Positions 18,245-26,858 of a DNA stretch of 55,914 nt are shown here, piece by piece. Under the pieces are notes generated by a model. The model saw only the letters and a list, made by a program, of their open reading frames with translations, was not told where the DNA came from and made no database searches. The DNA is from JBGCEZ01 sp045106735 (lineage in GTDB: Bacteria > Planctomycetota > Phycisphaerae > Phycisphaerales > SM1A02). Position 1 is the stretch's first letter. Every line of letters begins with the position of its first letter. The stretch spans positions 1 to 55,914 of the forward strand of contig JBGCEZ010000048.1 of NCBI GenBank assembly GCA_045106735.1, written 5' to 3'. The position numbers and the translations under genes are program-made.

Positions 18245-19039
18245 ATGTCCACCGACGTCATCGACCATCGCATCATCGGCGACGACATGCAGGCCGTCAT
18301 CATCACTCTGGATCCCGGGGAAGCAGTTGTCGCTGAGGCCGGCACCATGATGTATATGGAAGCGGACATCGACATGGCCACCCAGATGTCGATGAAGGAT
18401 GATTCGGGTGTGTTTGGGAAGCTCATGCAAGCGGGCAAGCGCATGGTGACCGGCGAGAGTTTCTTTGTGACGTTCTTCGGCAACGAAGGTCATACACGAC
18501 GAGATGTGGGTTTCGCCGCACCGTATCCAGGGCGCATCGTTCCGATTCAGCTGGCTGAGCATCGAGGAGCGATCAATTGTCAGAAAGACGCCTTCTTGTG
18601 CGCGGCTCGCGGAGTTGATCTGGACATCGCGTTCCAGCGGAAATTGGGCGTGGGTTTCTTTGGTGGCGAAGGATTCATCTTGCAGCGTGTTCATTCCCCT
18701 TCGAATGAAGGCCAAGTATTTCTTCACGCGTGTGGCAGTGTGATGCGGCGCGATCTCGCCGAAGGGGAGACGCTTCGGATCGACACGGGTTGTCTCGTGG
18801 CCTTCGAAGAGTCCGTCCAATACGACATCCAGTGGGTGAAAGGGATCAAGAACAAGATCTTCGGAGGCGAGGGTCTTTTCTACGCCGCGATGACGGGTCC
18901 GGGCACCGTATGGATGCAGACCTTGCCGTTCAGCCGATTGGCGGATCGGGTATACGCCGCCGCGCCGCAGACTGGCGGTCGCAGCCAAGGGGAAGGATCC
19001 GTGCTCGGCTCGGTCTTCGACATGCTGGGCGGCGACTGA
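18245..19039 (+). CDS. AIM24 / TIGR00266 family protein
   Basis: The 264-residue protein follows AAGGAG at about 18231-18236 and starts at ATG 18245. It matches the AIM24 family over its full length: LDPGEAVVAEAGTMMYME near residue 22-39, GESFFVTFFGN, APYPGRIVPIQL, CQKDAFLCA, GFFGGEGFILQR, HACGSVMRRDLAEGE, FEESVQYDIQWVKGIKNKIFGGEG and the C-terminal GPGTVWMQTLPFSRLADRV. The fold is a beta-rich (double-stranded helix-like) trimer of unclear function, cytoplasmic in bacteria. Complete, with no oddities; it lies 205 nt before the bacteriophytochrome. Confidence 0.93.
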   Translation: MSTDVIDHRIIGDDMQAVIITLDPGEAVVAEAGTMMYMEADIDMATQMSMKDDSGVFGKLMQAGKRMVTGESFFVTFFGNEGHTRRDVGFAAPYPGRIVPIQLAEHRGAINCQKDAFLCAARGVDLDIAFQRKLGVGFFGGEGFILQRVHSPSNEGQVFLHACGSVMRRDLAEGETLRIDTGCLVAFEESVQYDIQWVKGIKNKIFGGEGLFYAAMTGPGTVWMQTLPFSRLADRVYAAAPQTGGRSQGEGSVLGSVFDMLGGD

Positions 19040-19244
19040 ATGGGTGGACGTGCATCTCGCGCAACAGTACCTCCGTTCGCGAGCACCAGGACATGATCTG
19101 CGCGCCCCGTTTGCCGGCCTCAGCGAAAGACATCGTTCGGGCGCGTGGGGCTGATACGCGATTCGTCCTTGTCTTGCGGCCCGATTCGATCGGTGATGGG
19201 TAGAATCCCGACTGGGCGGTGGCTGCCGTCCGGGAGTCACCCAG

Positions 19245-21716
19245 ATGTCGCCACAATCGCCCCTCCATGCGCTCGACCTCGTCACACCTCCGGTCATGAC
19301 GGATTGCGATCGCGAGGTCATTCATACGCCGGAGCGGGTTCAATCATTCGGCGGGTTGCTCGCGATCAACCGAGTCGACGGACAGATCATGGCGGTCAGT
19401 GATTCCGTGGAGGAGATCCTGGGTCGATCGGCCGATGAACTCCTCGGTCAACCGATCGGTGCCGTCTTGCCGTCTTTGGCGCCGATTGTGGGGCTTGGGT
19501 CAGCGGGGGCAACGGGCCAGGCAAGAGGCCAGGCAAGAAGCCAAGCAACGGGCCCCCTCGCAGAGCACGACGTCAACCACGTGGTTGCTCCGGCACCAGG
19601 AACCGGGGTATCAACGATTCTCACCGATGTCGGGCCGCGACGGCACACCGTCGAGGCCGTGTTGCACGATCAAGGGGATCGACGGCTTGTCGAACTTGTT
19701 CCGGTTCGGTCGAGTGAAGCGTCGGCGATCATCGAGAGCGATCCGCTTTCGTTCGATCAAACACGCCGTGTGATGGACGGCCTCCTCCGAGCTCGAGACA
19801 CCAAAGAAGTATGTTCGGTTCTGGCCGACGAAGTGCGCCGGGTCACGGGCTTCAATCGAGTCGTTGTCTACCGCTTTGAGCCGAACTGGGACGGGGTGAT
19901 CGACGCTGAATCACGGGATGAATTGCTCGACTCTTTTCTCGGAATGCGATTTCCTGCGGCGGACATCCCGTCGCAGGCTCGCGATCTGTTCGCCCGGGTC
20001 GTGGTTCGGGCAATCCATGACAGCCATGACACCGGTTCGCCGCTGCGTCACGTGGGCGGAGATCCATGCGATCCGCTCGACCAGTCCGATGCGATGCTCC
20101 GGGCTCCGTCGCCGGTGCACACGGAATACCTCCGCAACATGGGGGTGCGGGCTTCGGTCACCGTCGCCATTCGTCGATCGGACGGGCAGCTCTGGGGTCT
20201 GGTCGCAGGTCACCATGCGTCGGCGCGTTGGACTGACGCGGCCACACGAGCCTGGTGCCGGCTCGTGGGCGACCTGGCCGGTGTCCAGATCGCGGCCCGG
20301 ATCGACGAACAGACGCGCAAGACTGTGGCCGACATCGAAGCGCTCCGCGGTCCATTGATTCAAGCCATGGGGCCGCGGGGGGGCGTGGCAGACGGCATCT
20401 CGGCGGTCCTGCCGGAGATCATCTCGTGCTTGGGGGCGGACGGCGGCGCCTTCGTCGACCCTGACCATGTTGCAATGCACGGGCATGCTCCGCCGGAAGT
20501 CGGGGCCATCGAGTTCGCGACGTGGGTTCGGGACCAGCATCCGGAAGATATCTGGACGACGCGCCATCTTGGTTCAACGGCGCCGATCGACGGAAATGCG
20601 TTCGCCGGAGTGCTCGTCATCGATCTGGGGAGTGCCGCCGTTGGATCGATCCTGCTCTTTCGACACGAAGTGGCCGAGGATGTGTCGTGGGCGGGGGCGG
20701 AGCAGGCGATTCATTCCGCTCGCTCATCAACCCTGAAGCGATTGGAGCCGCGAGGGAGTTTCGCGGTGTGGCGGACGCAGCTGCAAGGGCATTCTCGCGA
20801 GTGGGCACCGGATGTCATGCGCGGCGCGCGTCGACTCCGCATCATGCTGGTCGATCAGATTCTCATCGAGTCGCGGAATCGAGTGGCCGCGCTGGAGGAA
20901 GACGTTCTCGACCAGACACGGGAGCTCCGGAGCCGAAATGAAGCGTTGCGAGAGTTTACATACGTCGCTTCTCATGACTTGCAGGAGCCGATCCGGAAGA
21001 TCTTGAGTTTCTGTGACTTGCTCATCGATGACTTGGGGGAAGATCTTTCCGCCGCTGCGGCTGAAGACGTCGAATACATCGTGGACGGTGCACGGCGCAT
21101 GTCGCGTTTGATTTCCGACTTGCTGGCGCTCAGCCGCGCGGGCCGAGACGGGGTGGTGTTTGATCGCGTCGACATGAACGACGTGATCGACGAGGCTGTC
21201 GGAAATGTTTCGCAGCTCATTGAGTCAAAAGAAGTCCGGATCGTTCGTCCGGATGTCCCAGTGGTACACGCCGATCGAACCATGCTCGTGCAGCTCTATC
21301 AGAACTTGATCGCGAACGCGGCCAAATTCAGCGATCGACAGAACACCGAAGTGCGGTGCACCATGGACCTGGTCGACGGCGAGGTCGTGTTCGGCGTGAA
21401 GGATCAAGGAATCGGCTTTGATCCGACGTTCGCCGAGCAGATATTCGGGACGTTTCGTCGGTTGCACACCAAAGAGGAGTACCCTGGATCAGGAGTGGGA
21501 CTGTCCATCTGTCGCCGCGTGGTCGAAGTCCACGGCGGGCGAATCTGGGCGGAAACAGATGGCGAAGGAACTGGGGCGTGGTTCCGGTTCGTGCTCGGCA
21601 ATCGGATCCCGTCGGATGAGAAGTCGGCGGATTCGAGCACACGGGCAAGCCGTGATGGCGGCGGCGAGATGTCTGACGGTGGTGGTCCGGGTGACGAAAT
21701 GGCGATGGACCCATGA
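19245..21716 (+). CDS. bphP: Bacteriophytochrome histidine kinase
   Basis: The 823-residue protein has the full phytochrome order. An N-terminal PAS carries Cys21 in TDCDREVIHTPE, the position that binds biliverdin. The GAF domain (about 175-340) has FPAADIPSQAR (Asp240), Tyr209, His292 in VHTEYLRNMG and a conserved HH at 323-324. The PHY domain (about 365-545) has the tongue motif PRGSF at 502-506. HisKA follows with ASHDLQEP (His577), then an HATPase domain ending near 790. It should absorb red/far-red light and switch kinase activity. A Gln/Ala/Gly insertion sits in the PAS at about 86-104. Start at ATG 19245 after GGGAG. Its stop overlaps the next gene in ATGA. No heme oxygenase gene for biliverdin is in the window. 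Confidence 0.95.
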   Translation: MSPQSPLHALDLVTPPVMTDCDREVIHTPERVQSFGGLLAINRVDGQIMAVSDSVEEILGRSADELLGQPIGAVLPSLAPIVGLGSAGATGQARGQARSQATGPLAEHDVNHVVAPAPGTGVSTILTDVGPRRHTVEAVLHDQGDRRLVELVPVRSSEASAIIESDPLSFDQTRRVMDGLLRARDTKEVCSVLADEVRRVTGFNRVVVYRFEPNWDGVIDAESRDELLDSFLGMRFPAADIPSQARDLFARVVVRAIHDSHDTGSPLRHVGGDPCDPLDQSDAMLRAPSPVHTEYLRNMGVRASVTVAIRRSDGQLWGLVAGHHASARWTDAATRAWCRLVGDLAGVQIAARIDEQTRKTVADIEALRGPLIQAMGPRGGVADGISAVLPEIISCLGADGGAFVDPDHVAMHGHAPPEVGAIEFATWVRDQHPEDIWTTRHLGSTAPIDGNAFAGVLVIDLGSAAVGSILLFRHEVAEDVSWAGAEQAIHSARSSTLKRLEPRGSFAVWRTQLQGHSREWAPDVMRGARRLRIMLVDQILIESRNRVAALEEDVLDQTRELRSRNEALREFTYVASHDLQEPIRKILSFCDLLIDDLGEDLSAAAAEDVEYIVDGARRMSRLISDLLALSRAGRDGVVFDRVDMNDVIDEAVGNVSQLIESKEVRIVRPDVPVVHADRTMLVQLYQNLIANAAKFSDRQNTEVRCTMDLVDGEVVFGVKDQGIGFDPTFAEQIFGTFRRLHTKEEYPGSGVGLSICRRVVEVHGGRIWAETDGEGTGAWFRFVLGNRIPSDEKSADSSTRASRDGGGEMSDGGGPGDEMAMDP

Positions 21717-22168
21717 ATGAACTTCAGCGCGAACGAGTCGATGGCGAGGACCCGTGGGTTCTCTCGGTGGAGGACGATGCCGGAGATCGGCGATTGATCG
21801 AGCGTGCCGTTCGATCGAGTTCGGCGCCGTGCCGGATCGAGTTCGCCGAGAATTCGTCAACGGCATTGGAGCGACTCGAAAACGCGGTAGCCGCCGGGGC
21901 GCCGCCGAACGTCGTGCTCCTGGACTTGAACCTGCCGGGTCTGGGCGGGCGGGCGCTGCTCTCTCATGTTCGAGACAGTGATCGCCTTCGCCAGTTGGTG
22001 ATCGTGATTCTGACGACGTCCCGGAATCCGGAGGATGTTCGTTGGTGCTACGACAATGCGTGCAATGGTTTTCTTCGCAAGCCCAATTCGTGGTCTGAGC
22101 TTTCTCGGATCATGGACCGGACACTTGAATTCTGGGTCTTGACGGCTGAACGTCCCACTCTTTCGTAG
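21713..22168 (+). CDS. Single-domain response regulator paired with the bacteriophytochrome
   Basis: The 151-residue protein is one receiver domain: VLSVEDDAGDRRL (acidic Glu20-Asp22), phospho-acceptor Asp71 in LLDLNLPGLGG, Thr101/102 in VIVILTTS and Lys123 in FLRKPNSW. It resembles the Rcp1-type regulators that work with phytochromes. ATG overlaps the bphP stop by 4 nt, so the pair is translationally coupled and this is almost surely the phosphate acceptor of the kinase. It has no output domain; it would pass the signal by protein contact or phosphotransfer. Confidence 0.93.
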   Translation: MNELQRERVDGEDPWVLSVEDDAGDRRLIERAVRSSSAPCRIEFAENSSTALERLENAVAAGAPPNVVLLDLNLPGLGGRALLSHVRDSDRLRQLVIVILTTSRNPEDVRWCYDNACNGFLRKPNSWSELSRIMDRTLEFWVLTAERPTLS

Positions 22169-22426
22169 GGCGTGTCTGGTGGCGTGGATTCGTTCGAAGT
22201 TGCCGCCGTCGGCCGCCAGGCATGCGGAGACGTGTTGTGCGCTGTGTCGCACCTTTCCCGCGTCGGGCGCGATTGCCGAACCTCGGACGGTGGAGTTACC
22301 ATGCCGTCGACCCGACTGCCGGCGGGGTCACCGGGCGCCCTTTCAATTGCACTTCGTCCGCCAGACGCGACCGATCCAAGACCCCGCCTCTCAGGCCTGT
22401 CCAGTTTCTCCGCGAAAGGTGCCGGC

Positions 22427-22834
22427 ATGACGCACTCGAGCTCCATTCACGTATTGGTCATCGACGATGACTCGGCGGACCGCATGTTGTTGCGGCTCCT
22501 GCTCGAGCGCAATCGCGATGGCGATGAGACCATCATTTCGATCGTTGAAGCGGCGTCGCTGGCCGAAGCGTCGGTCGCGATCCAGAAGGCCCGGTTCGAC
22601 GTGGTCTTGCTCGATCTTGGCCTGCCCGAGTCGAGCGGCATCGACACGTTGCCAAACTTCCGCCGGATCGATACCACCACCCCCTTCATTGTCTTGTCCG
22701 GACTCGGTGAACCCGATGTTCGCGAAGCGGCCGAGGCGATCGGCGCTGTGGGCTGCGTCCAAAAGGGAACGATTGGCGCGAACGAGCTCCGGGCTCTGAT
22801 CCGCGAAGCGGCGAGCATGCGCCAGCCGGGATGA
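22427..22834 (+). CDS. Second single-domain response regulator
   Basis: The 135-residue product is a stand-alone receiver: VLVIDDDSADRML (Asp13-15), Asp63 in VVLLDLGLPESSG, Ser91 in FIVLSGLGE and Lys113 in CVQKGT. ATG 22427 is preceded by GAAAGG. It lies 258 nt after the first regulator on the same strand, so the phytochrome locus has two different receivers without outputs. Its kinase could be the phytochrome or another one. Confidence 0.9.
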   Translation: MTHSSSIHVLVIDDDSADRMLLRLLLERNRDGDETIISIVEAASLAEASVAIQKARFDVVLLDLGLPESSGIDTLPNFRRIDTTTPFIVLSGLGEPDVREAAEAIGAVGCVQKGTIGANELRALIREAASMRQPG

Positions 22835-22934
22835 GGCCGGTTCATTCGATCTCCCGGAAGACGGTTCAGATGGATCTGGATGGACCCGTACCCACGCTGC
22901 CGCACAGGCGGGTCGAGTCTCTATCCTCTCATCC

Positions 22935-23864
22935 GTGTCCATCGCCCCCAATCATCGTGACCCCGGTGCCGTCATCGAGGCCTTTCTCGCGGCCGCCGAG
23001 CAGTTGACCACATCGCCCGTCCGCCACGGCAGCGTGCACCGGATTCCGCTCCGGGGCCGGCTTCTGGCCACGGGCGATCTCCACGACAACCCGGTGCACT
23101 ACCAGCGGATCGTCGCCGCCGCCCGGCTTGGTGCTTCGCGCGATCACCACGTCGTGCTCCATGAATTGATCCACGGTGATCGTCTCATCAACGGCATGGA
23201 CTTCAGTTATCGCATGCTGTTGGAGGTCGCCGCGCTCTGCCTTGCCCATCCTGGACAGGTTCATCCGATTCTGGCGAACCACGAGTTGTCTCAGCTGACG
23301 GGAGCCGGCGTCAGCAAGGGTGGCGGCAACTCCGTTGAACTCTTCTTGGATGCCGTGCACTTCGTATTCAGTGCGGACGGCGATGAAGTTGAGGCCGCAG
23401 TGAATTCGTTTCTTGCCGCCATGCCATTGGCCCTGATCGCCAGCGACATGGACGACGCAAACGAATCGAACATCGCGGATGACGCGCGTCCGTCGAGCGC
23501 TCCCGGCATTTTGTGCTCGCATTCATTGCCGTCGGCCGCGCTCTTCGGCGAGTTCGATCCGTCGATTCTCGACCGCCCGCTCGAGGACGTTGATCGACGT
23601 CGGCCGACGGGCGATGCGTACCTGATGACCTGGGGCCGCGGCTACGACGAAACAGTGATTGAGGCCCTGGCCGCCCGTTGGAACATTGGAATGTTCATCC
23701 TTGGCCACCAGTTTGTGGAGTCGGGGATCGAGACCGTCGGCGATCGCGTGGTGATCCTCAACAGCGATCACGAGTCAGGACGTGTGCTGCCGATTGACTT
23801 GGCCGACCCGCCGCGGGTCGCGGAGTGCCCGATGTTCGCCATGCCGTTGGCCGGCATGGGATGA
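22935..23864 (+). CDS. Calcineurin-like metallophosphoesterase
   Basis: The 309-residue protein starts with GTG at 22935. It carries the metal-binding series of the family: ATGDLHDN (Asp48, His50, Asp51), IHGD (His80, Asp82), ILANHEL (Asn115-His116-Glu117), a CSHS element near 195 and GHQFVESG near 255. These coordinate two metals for hydrolysis of phosphoesters. There is no signal peptide, so it is probably cytoplasmic. The substrate is not predictable; the protein is longer than typical cyclic-nucleotide or Ap4A hydrolases. Being 100 nt downstream of the second receiver, it may belong to the light-response gene set, which is inference only. Confidence 0.83.
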   Translation: MSIAPNHRDPGAVIEAFLAAAEQLTTSPVRHGSVHRIPLRGRLLATGDLHDNPVHYQRIVAAARLGASRDHHVVLHELIHGDRLINGMDFSYRMLLEVAALCLAHPGQVHPILANHELSQLTGAGVSKGGGNSVELFLDAVHFVFSADGDEVEAAVNSFLAAMPLALIASDMDDANESNIADDARPSSAPGILCSHSLPSAALFGEFDPSILDRPLEDVDRRRPTGDAYLMTWGRGYDETVIEALAARWNIGMFILGHQFVESGIETVGDRVVILNSDHESGRVLPIDLADPPRVAECPMFAMPLAGMG

Positions 23865-23886
23865 TCGTGCGCCGAGTGTTGCTTAC

Positions 23887-23949
23887 TCGTCACCCGTCAC
23901 CCGTCACTCGTCACTCGTCACCCGGCGCCCGGCACCCGGCACCCGGCAC
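23887..23949. repeat. Nine tandem degenerate heptamers (ccgtcac/ccggcac)
   Basis: Nine consecutive 7-mers run without interruption: tcgtcac, ccgtcac (twice), tcgtcac (twice), ccggcgc and ccggcac (three times). They fill the spacer between two convergent genes. The unit is close to those at 36620 and 28437. Confidence 0.85.
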
Positions 23950-24002
23950 CTCGCTTCCCGCACCTCGCGCCTCGTCCCTCTCACCGGGCGGCGCTTGCGG
24001 GT

Positions 24003-24416
24003 TCAGCGCGAGCGCTTCACTTCAAGCTTCCAGTTGACCGCACGGCGATCGAGCGCCTTGCCGATCATGCGCTGCGACTGCGTCGGTTCAAAGTTGAGGA
24101 ACGTCCAACCCATGATCGGTTCGAGTTGTCGCCCCTGGGCGTCGAAGAACACGAATCGGTAGTCCGCGTAGTAGGTGTCGCGCAAGCTGGCGTTTTGTAC
24201 CGGGACCTGCACTTCGATCGGAGCCGGTTCGACGTCGACCATGATCGCCGGCTGGAAACGCAGCAACGACGCGCCCACACCATCGAGGACGCTGATCCGC
24301 GGATCAGCCATCGGTGCGCCGCCACCTTGCAGCGGAGGCGGGGCCGACTCGCAGCCGCTCAGTACGGCGGGGGCGGTGGCGGCAAGCAAGACAATGCAGG
24401 CGGAAAGGTGACGCAT
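24003..24416 (-). CDS. YcfL-like lipoprotein
   Basis: The 137-residue protein has a lipoprotein signal ending VLSGC (Cys22) and a small beta domain: IMVDVEPAPIEVQVPVQNAS, YYADYRFVFFDAQGRQLEPIMGW, FLNFEPTQSQRMIGKALD and a C-terminal WKLEVKRS. This is the pattern of YcfL/DUF1425 lipoproteins, whose gene in enterobacteria is adjacent to lpoB. It is the last gene of a minus-strand set of four lipoprotein genes, 113 nt after the COG3014-like gene. Start at ATG 24416, where the hydrophobic signal begins. Function unknown; envelope location is expected. Confidence 0.75.
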   Translation of the reverse strand: MRHLSACIVLLAATAPAVLSGCESAPPPLQGGGAPMADPRISVLDGVGASLLRFQPAIMVDVEPAPIEVQVPVQNASLRDTYYADYRFVFFDAQGRQLEPIMGWTFLNFEPTQSQRMIGKALDRRAVNWKLEVKRSR

Positions 24417-24529
24417 TCGATGGCTCCGGACGGTGGGTCGAAGGGAGAGGGCGGTCGAGGGAAGAGGGCGGAGGGCAATGGGAGAAACAGATGCAGCGGG
24501 CACGGGCGGCAACGGCGAGGGAGCGGGCG

Positions 24530-26278
24530 TCAGGGACGCGTGAGTTCGTCGCGGATCGCCCGGGTGCGATCATCCGACGGGGCGGCACTCGCGCCGGGGC
24601 GATACATGAGGCGCTTGTAGCCGATCGAATGGGGTTCCGGCGTAAACAGGCCACGCCCGCCGTCCAGCACGTGGACAAAGGAATCGTTGCGATGGCCCGG
24701 GCGAGGATCAGCGCCGCTACCCACCGAAATCTCTTCTCGCCGGTAGAGCTGGGCGAGGTCGTCGAGGCTGACATCGGCCGGCAGCCCGGCTTCACGCCAG
24801 CGGCCGAGACGCGCGCGGTCCGGCGTGCCGACATCGCGACCGCCCAAGATCCACGGCCGACTGCCGGCGGGGCCAGGGGCGTGATCGTTCCAGTACCGCA
24901 GTTCGGTGGCCGCGAGCCACTCGGGGGCGGAACTGCCAGGGCCAAGGAGCCGCAGGTAGATCGTTCGCGGCGCATTGGCCTGGCCCGGCATGACGTCCGG
25001 GAGCACGATCCGTGAGCCCGTGCCATCCGGCGTCTCCACCGAGACATCCAGCGTTCGGCGATCGCCAAGTCGCAGCGGGGCGATGAACACGTGCTGGGGG
25101 GCGAACTCCATGTGGCGTTCGTCCGCCGCCGCGCCCGAGCGCAGCAGCAGGCCGGCGATCACCATGCCCGCGCCCACGGCCGCACGCTCTTCGTTGTTGC
25201 TCCCGCGGCTGAACGCGACGGCCGCGCCAACATCGGTCAGTGCGCGGCCAAAGAAGCTCTTGGCCTTGCGGACATCTTCCAGGTTGTTCCAGCGGTAGTC
25301 TTCGGCCAGGGCGTTGACGTTGAGGGCGCTGGGGAAACGTGCGTCCGATTCGCTGCCACTGCCACTGCCACTGCCGCCGCCGCTGCCGCTGCCGTTGCCA
25401 CTGCCCCCGTCGCCACCCATGCCCCCCGTCCGCACTCGCAGTTCCGCTGGCCCGCGATCCTGGGCGACGAATCCGGCCAGCGAATCGTCCGGACCGTAGG
25501 CTCGCTTGGTCGGACCTTTGCCGTAGTCGACGATGAGCAGTGTGTCGTAGTCGCGCCGGCGGAGCGTTTCGACGACCGGGGCGAGGCGGGGGAGCTGGGC
25601 TGCGGCGGCATCGAATGAATCGCTCGCGCCGTTCGTCCCCGATAAGTCGGTGGCCACGCCTTGCAGCAGCCGCGCCAGGGCGAGTTCGTTCTCAACCGGC
25701 GTGTAGCCACCGTCGAGGTAGTCATCATCGTCGGCCGCCCGCCGGGCAAGATCTTCCTTGGACATGCCTTCGCCAAAATCGGCGAGCCGGAACGATGCGT
25801 TGACGATCGCCGCTCTCGCGTTTTCCCAGTCGCCCTTGACCGCGTAGAGCACGCTCGTCCAGTAGTAGCCGAGGGCTTGCTCGAATGGCTCGCCCTTCCA
25901 GATCCGTACGCCCTCGTTCACCCAGACCGACGCCGTCGTGCGATCGGCATTCAGCCCGGCGGTCGAGAGCAAGTCAAAGCTCGTGCCGAGGGAGCGCTCG
26001 GCCTCAGCCAAGTCGCCGTCGGCCAAACTTGCCACGCCAAGCCGCAGGTTGTCCAGCAGGATGTCTTCGCCCCGCGACTCCATCGCCGACGGCCGGAGCA
26101 GCGCCCGGGCCGCCGGGAAATCGTGGTCGTAGTACGCCCGCACCGCGCCGAGATTCCGGCGGGCGGGCGTCTGGCAGCCAGCCAGCGGACCGGTCACGCA
26201 CACCACGCACACCATGCTCGCCACGCTCAACAGGGTGGTGGCCAGCCGGCGAACAGGTTGGCGTTGGGCGTCAGTCAT
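24530..26278 (-). CDS. COG3014-like lipoprotein with helical repeats
   Basis: The 582-residue protein has a long signal ending GPLAGC (about residue 35). The first half (about 40-260) is helical and repeat-like (RAYYDHDFPAARALL, LRLGVASLADGDLAEAERSL, EQALGYYWTSVLYAVKGDWENA). Then come a catalytic-looking but unassigned YDTLLIVDYGKGP strand, a Gly/Ser/Asp insertion of about 28 residues (about 288-315), and a C-terminal beta region with ISVGSG and a charged tail. This layout matches COG3014 proteins, often found beside lpoB and ycfL. ATG 26278 overlaps the upstream stop in ATGACTGA, so it is translationally coupled to the LpoB-like gene. Confidence 0.75.
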   Translation of the reverse strand: MTDAQRQPVRRLATTLLSVASMVCVVCVTGPLAGCQTPARRNLGAVRAYYDHDFPAARALLRPSAMESRGEDILLDNLRLGVASLADGDLAEAERSLGTSFDLLSTAGLNADRTTASVWVNEGVRIWKGEPFEQALGYYWTSVLYAVKGDWENARAAIVNASFRLADFGEGMSKEDLARRAADDDDYLDGGYTPVENELALARLLQGVATDLSGTNGASDSFDAAAAQLPRLAPVVETLRRRDYDTLLIVDYGKGPTKRAYGPDDSLAGFVAQDRGPAELRVRTGGMGGDGGSGNGSGSGGGSGSGSGSESDARFPSALNVNALAEDYRWNNLEDVRKAKSFFGRALTDVGAAVAFSRGSNNEERAAVGAGMVIAGLLLRSGAAADERHMEFAPQHVFIAPLRLGDRRTLDVSVETPDGTGSRIVLPDVMPGQANAPRTIYLRLLGPGSSAPEWLAATELRYWNDHAPGPAGSRPWILGGRDVGTPDRARLGRWREAGLPADVSLDDLAQLYRREEISVGSGADPRPGHRNDSFVHVLDGGRGLFTPEPHSIGYKRLMYRPGASAAPSDDRTRAIRDELTRP

Positions 26279-26858
26279 ACGTCAGGCCGCGGGTTGCCCG
26301 AGAGACTTCCCATTGGCCCTCCCAAGTCAGGACGCCGGAGAGCAGGTCGATGAGCTGGTAGCTGCAGACGTAGGTGTCGCGTCGTCCAGTCGCGCTCGTC
26401 TCGGTGAGGGCCCGAAAGTCGCCGGTCAGACGGTGGGTGGGCGGCTCGCGGAGCAGCCGCGGTTCAGCCGGCGATTCCAATTCCGCCGCGACCTGGGCCC
26501 AGCGTTCGGGCGGCATGATCCAGCGAATGGACCGTTCGGCCGCAAACTCCGTCGCTTCCAACCGGCCGCGGAGCCGGGCGATGTACAGCCACTTTTCGCC
26601 GTCGGGAATGATCTGATTCGTCCGATTGGCGATCCGTTCGATGCTGATCGTCCACGGATCGCTGGCCGGCGTTCTCGCGCCGATGACCGGATCGCTCGTC
26701 ATGCGTTCGGCCATGCGGTCGGTCATCTCGATCAGATCCACACTGCGCAGAAAGGTCGTGCGGGCCACGGGCGGCGTGGTCGCGCAGCCGCCGGCGATCG
26801 TCGCCAGGGCGACGACGAGCAGCACGCAACGCCATCGATCCCGTGGCGGCCGAATCAC
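26271..26858 (-). CDS. LpoB-like lipoprotein (second copy)
   Basis: The 195-residue protein starts with a GTG in the stop of the upstream gene (GTGA overlap). It has a lipobox TIAGGC (about Cys25), then SVDLIEMTDRMAERMTSDP, WTISIERIANRTNQIIP, a strand YIARLRGRLEA, and a C-terminal RDTYVCSYQLIDLLSGVLTW that matches the end of the LpoB fold (YYxxxxQLxDxxSGxxxWe). LpoB is the outer-membrane activator of penicillin-binding protein 1b in enterobacteria. Function in planctomycetes is untested. It differs clearly from the first copy, so the duplication is old. Confidence 0.75.
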   Translation of the reverse strand: MIRPPRDRWRCVLLVVALATIAGGCATTPPVARTTFLRSVDLIEMTDRMAERMTSDPVIGARTPASDPWTISIERIANRTNQIIPDGEKWLYIARLRGRLEATEFAAERSIRWIMPPERWAQVAAELESPAEPRLLREPPTHRLTGDFRALTETSATGRRDTYVCSYQLIDLLSGVLTWEGQWEVSRATRGLTYD

